From NCBI GenBank assembly GCA_017562135.1, contig QEYB01001381.1:1-64000 (forward strand): 64,000 nucleotides of DNA, read 5' to 3'. A model generated the notes under the pieces. That model made no database searches, was not told the DNA's origin, and worked only from the letters and a program-made list of their open reading frames with translations. The stretch is from Dipylidium caninum (Eukaryota > Platyhelminthes > Cestoda > Cyclophyllidea > Dipylidiidae). Below, in pieces: positions 61,204 through 64,000 of the stretch. The position numbers and the translations under genes were made by a program. Within the stretch, counting starts at the first letter, position 1. Every line of letters starts with the position of its first letter.

Positions 61204-62445
61204 ATGTGTGCTAATAGCAGGACCGACAAATTTAACGTGGTGAGGTTCTTCGGTAGAGGCAAGTATTCAGTGGTGTATGAGGTGGAGAGCACTCAGGGGC
61301 ATGACGCTGGGCAACTATACGCCCTGAAGAGAACTTTTCTCTCCACTGCCTGCGTCGCCCTGTCGGTTATGAAGGAACATCACACTCTAATACGCCTTAC
61401 TCGATCGTTGAATCCGTCACCTTTTCTTCCAATTCTGTATTACAGCTTCCCACTGTACCAATCTGTGGTGTTGATAATCACTCGCGGTAGTGGCATCACT
61501 CTCTGCGATCTCGTGAAATACATGGGACAGTTAACTGAGGAGTCTGCTCAATTCTACACTGCCGAGATCGCCTGTGCCCTGCAATATCTCCATAACATGA
61601 GCATAGTCCACATGGACTTGAAGATCAACAACGTGCTTCTTTCTGAAACGGGCCACATTCTGCTAACTGACTTCGACTGCGCGTACGACTTGACTTTCAG
61701 CGACCAACCGCCGACTGTGTGCGACTTCAGGGGGACTCGCCACGCTTTAGCACCCGAAATAGCTGAACGAAGAGAGTTGTCGACGAAGGCGGACGTCTGG
61801 AGTCTGGGTATCTTGGTAGCCGAATTGGTATGCGGCCCGACGCGCCCACCGCCATCGAGGCCTCGTCGCTTCGAGCTGCGTCCGAAGAGGGGAATTCAGC
61901 TGATAAAAGATTTTGAAACACTTTCGGAGCCGATGCAAGAATTCTTTAAAGCCTGTCTCGAGCTGGATGCACGCCGACGCCCCACTATAGAAGAAGTGAA
62001 GGATCTCAGCTACTTCGACGACATCGACTGGGACGACATTTGTCACGGAAGACAAAATCCACCGCATCGTATCTCTGACTTCTATAACCCGAAGCCTCCC
62101 AGCGACCCCTTAGCGCCGCCCAAACTGGTCACTTCGTATGTTTCAGTGCCAGAATACCAGCTCTTCAAAGACCATTATAATCCGGTCATTCTTAGGTCAG
62201 CGTTCTGGGAGAATATACTCCCAATCAAGGATCATGTGCCATTTGCAGTCGCAACCGATGATCCGAAACTCTTGCGCGTACTCTTCGAGAAGCACAAACT
62301 CTCGGGAGTGTCGGAGCTGACGGCCGAAGAACTTGAAGAGATTGGTCGGCGAATAGAGTTCACGAACCCTGTGACTTGCGCACGCGGCGACGTCTCAAGA
62401 ATCATACGAGAGGACGAGAATGGGAAGAAGAGCCGCACCGAATGA
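61204..62445 (+). CDS. Intronless AGC-type protein kinase with altered motifs
   Basis: A 413-residue protein with a serine/threonine kinase fold at about 10-270. Visible elements: glycine loop G-R-G-K-Y-S-V-V (17-24), ATP-binding Lys42 in Y-A-L-K, helix-C Glu58 in V-M-K-E-H, catalytic H-M-D-L-K-I-N-N (136-143), D-F-D (156-158) where most kinases have D-F-G, A-P-E (183-185) and D-V-W-S-L-G (197-202). The fold ends Y-F-D-D-I-D-W-D-D-I, like the H-P-F-F-x-x-I-D-W of AGC kinases, so I place it near ribosomal S6 kinases. The usual activation-loop T-F-C-G-T reads D-F-R-G-T (174-178). A Pro-rich stretch (212-219) replaces the usual G-loop after helix F. The C-terminal tail has no clear hydrophobic motif. 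All catalytic residues (K42, E58, D138, K140, N143, D156) are present, so activity is likely. One exon with its own TATA box suggests an old retrocopy or a lineage-specific duplicate. Confidence 0.9.
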   Translation: MCANSRTDKFNVVRFFGRGKYSVVYEVESTQGHDAGQLYALKRTFLSTACVALSVMKEHHTLIRLTRSLNPSPFLPILYYSFPLYQSVVLIITRGSGITLCDLVKYMGQLTEESAQFYTAEIACALQYLHNMSIVHMDLKINNVLLSETGHILLTDFDCAYDLTFSDQPPTVCDFRGTRHALAPEIAERRELSTKADVWSLGILVAELVCGPTRPPPSRPRRFELRPKRGIQLIKDFETLSEPMQEFFKACLELDARRRPTIEEVKDLSYFDDIDWDDICHGRQNPPHRISDFYNPKPPSDPLAPPKLVTSYVSVPEYQLFKDHYNPVILRSAFWENILPIKDHVPFAVATDDPKLLRVLFEKHKLSGVSELTAEELEEIGRRIEFTNPVTCARGDVSRIIREDENGKKSRTE

Positions 62446-62509
62446 AGGCGACGATTCCACCAATATTTCTTCCTTTACTTATTTAACTAGATTCAATTTC
62501 AAGCATGTT

Positions 62510-62515
62510 AATAAA
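62510..62515 (+). promoter_or_regulatory. Poly(A) signal of the kinase gene
   Basis: A canonical AATAAA 65 bases after the kinase stop codon, in AT-rich sequence. It implies a very short 3' untranslated region. Confidence 0.65.
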
Positions 62516-64000
62516 TAATTTCCGCACGATAAAGGTTGAGTTGTCGATGGATAATGCTCTTGCGTCTGGGGGAGACGCCGTGGCTGGACGGGGCAGGACC
62601 AGCTCCTGGCCGGATAACTCTGAATAACTGGGAGTTTAAGGTCCTCCGTGGTCTCGTCTTGCGCTGTCATCCACTGGTAAGCGGGCGGGGGCAGGGGATC
62701 TTGAATAACACAATCTGTTGCCCCCTCCAAGTTGGAGGTGACACTAAGTTGTCGGAAGTGCTGATTTCTGCGGCCGAGGTCTTGAGACATTCATCAGTCA
62801 GTGTCAGGGCTTGTGAAACGGCCTTACATGGACAAAGACTCCTGCTTTCATCCTTTCCATGTCCCGATTAGCGGGAGAAGGCTTTTCTCTCTTCGTCTAG
62901 CCACTTTGGACCCGAGGTGAACAGGCGAGCCCACCCCGCGGCGTTTCGGAGCACCTCTCGCGAGAGTCACTCCACATCGGGTGGTCGGTTGCGGAGATTC
63001 GAGGGTTGAATGCGACTAATGAGCTTATAAAATCGCCTCGATCTGCTTGGGACGAAACGTAACGAAGTCAAAGAGCACGAGGGCCACAGACGTACTTGAC
63101 GACGGGCTGGACGGGCGTCGAGGCATGAACACCGTGTGGGAAAGTCGCGCTTACCACGAAGCACGGCATCTTCACGGGCTCTCAGAGCCCCAGTAGGCTC
63201 AGAATTTTCTCTCATTTCACGTCGAAGTTTCGTCTATTGCTTTGCCTCCGAGCACATTCGATTAAACTAATTCACCGTCGACTCGGCAGACCGTCGCCGC
63301 TTCCGACGTGCGCCTCTCGCCGGGAAGTCGGACAGTCCGCGATGCCGCGCCGCTTCCTCCAATGGGCAGAGTAAGTGCTGGCGAAGGCTTCTCTTCGCCC
63401 TCCTCGTGAGGTTTACTCGGAGCGGAGTTGACGCGACCAACGGGCTGAGCTCATCTAAGGAACTTTGGTCAGAAATTCCTTTCCCCTTATAAAAATCGAG
63501 GGCGCAGCCATTTCTTCGAGCGTTCCACAAGCCCCCGCTACCGTGTGTCTACGCTTAAGACACTCTGAAGAGATTAAAAAGAGGCAACTGCTACGAGAAG
63601 GGCCACGAGTGTCAAAAATTCTCCTCCTTTGCTTCCGCGGTCTGTCTGAGAAGCGGACGATATTCAGCGGATCCATGCGATTTGCCTCGCTTCCCTCAAA
63701 TAACGCAGATTCTCCTTCCGCAAGTGAAATGTCTATTCTCAGGTAGAATACTCAAGTTCTTCCTTGAGAACCGCCCTCGAGCCGAGCAGTCGATGGTGCC
63801 TCCGATGCGCCTCCTTTCTGTCCTCTGTGGATGGCGTCTTGTCGCCGTCTTCGACTGGGTCGGGTGGCGTGGCGAAGTAGAGTTAGGAAAGTCTCGCCTC
63901 CCAATCTCCCAGCCTTTGGATCCAGCAACAACTAGAAAGTGGCATGAAAGGCTTGAGACTGGTTGCACATTAACGAATAACTGTCGAACCTCGTTCGTAG
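62516..64000. other. Downstream intergenic region
   Basis: No confident gene. On the minus strand, 62790-62479 is a 103-residue frame with protein-like sequence (D-C-V-I-Q-D-P-L-P-P-P-A-Y-Q-W-M), convergent with the kinase and overlapping its 3' end. Another frame, 63530-63267, ends in a basic G-A-R-R-K-R-R-R-S. Neither has a recognised domain or clear splice partners. They may be exons of a minus-strand gene that continues past the window, or chance. Confidence 0.35.

Noticed and set aside
61204..62445. Calling the kinase a pseudokinase or pseudogene
   Set aside because: The frame is intact for 413 codons, and the ATP-binding Lys, helix-C Glu, catalytic Asp, Asn and metal-binding Asp are all present. 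DFD is compatible with activity in other AGC kinases.
1..64000. CRISPR arrays, rRNA, tRNA genes, or a bacterial-type operon
   Set aside because: No regularly spaced direct repeats with unique spacers, no rRNA-like blocks, and no tRNA box pattern I could trust. Splicing and promoter form show a eukaryotic nuclear sequence.

Overview
This window is animal (metazoan) nuclear DNA. It has spliced genes with GT-AG introns, long low-complexity intergenic DNA, dense microsatellites and CpG-rich promoter-like islands. Introns of 36-41 bases in the 5' half of one gene, followed by introns of 0.13-1.5 kb in its 3' half, fit what is known of parasitic flatworms (tapeworms and flukes). I infer a platyhelminth, more likely a cestode, with moderate confidence and no species call.

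Layout. 1-33.4 kb: no protein gene I can name. It is mostly GC-rich sequence (about 5-31 kb) with many simple repeats, AT-rich TAATTA-containing islets and two large inverted repeats: 7.07-8.89 kb against 13.19-14.25 kb, and 18.18-18.60 kb against 23.77-24.18 kb. One weak candidate first exon lies at 20.86 kb. 33.4-41.1 kb, minus strand: a four-exon SVOP-type major facilitator transporter with a one-base frameshift in exon 2. 42.3-47.9 kb, plus strand: a complete nine-exon XPF/ERCC4 DNA-repair endonuclease of about 954 residues, head to head with the transporter across a 1.27 kb promoter region. 50.9-56.2 kb: a small two-pass membrane protein on the minus strand (53.0-53.3 kb), and weaker exon candidates on the plus strand at 50.99 and 55.06-56.17 kb. 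57.4-58.1 kb: an old tandem duplication. 61.2-62.4 kb: an intronless AGC-type protein kinase of 413 residues with its own TATA box, two CCAAT boxes and a poly(A) signal.

The named genes are not an operon and share no pathway. They cover membrane transport, nucleotide-excision and crosslink repair, and signalling. What several share is promoter style: CpG-rich DNA with a pair of CCAAT boxes in opposite orientation 60-170 bases upstream of the start codon. The observations most worth following are the two large inverted repeats, the kinase with unusual catalytic motifs (HMD, DFD, and Asp at the usual activation-loop Thr), and the transporter frameshift. Exon edges were set by eye from splice signals and protein similarity recalled from memory. 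No alignment or database search was run.
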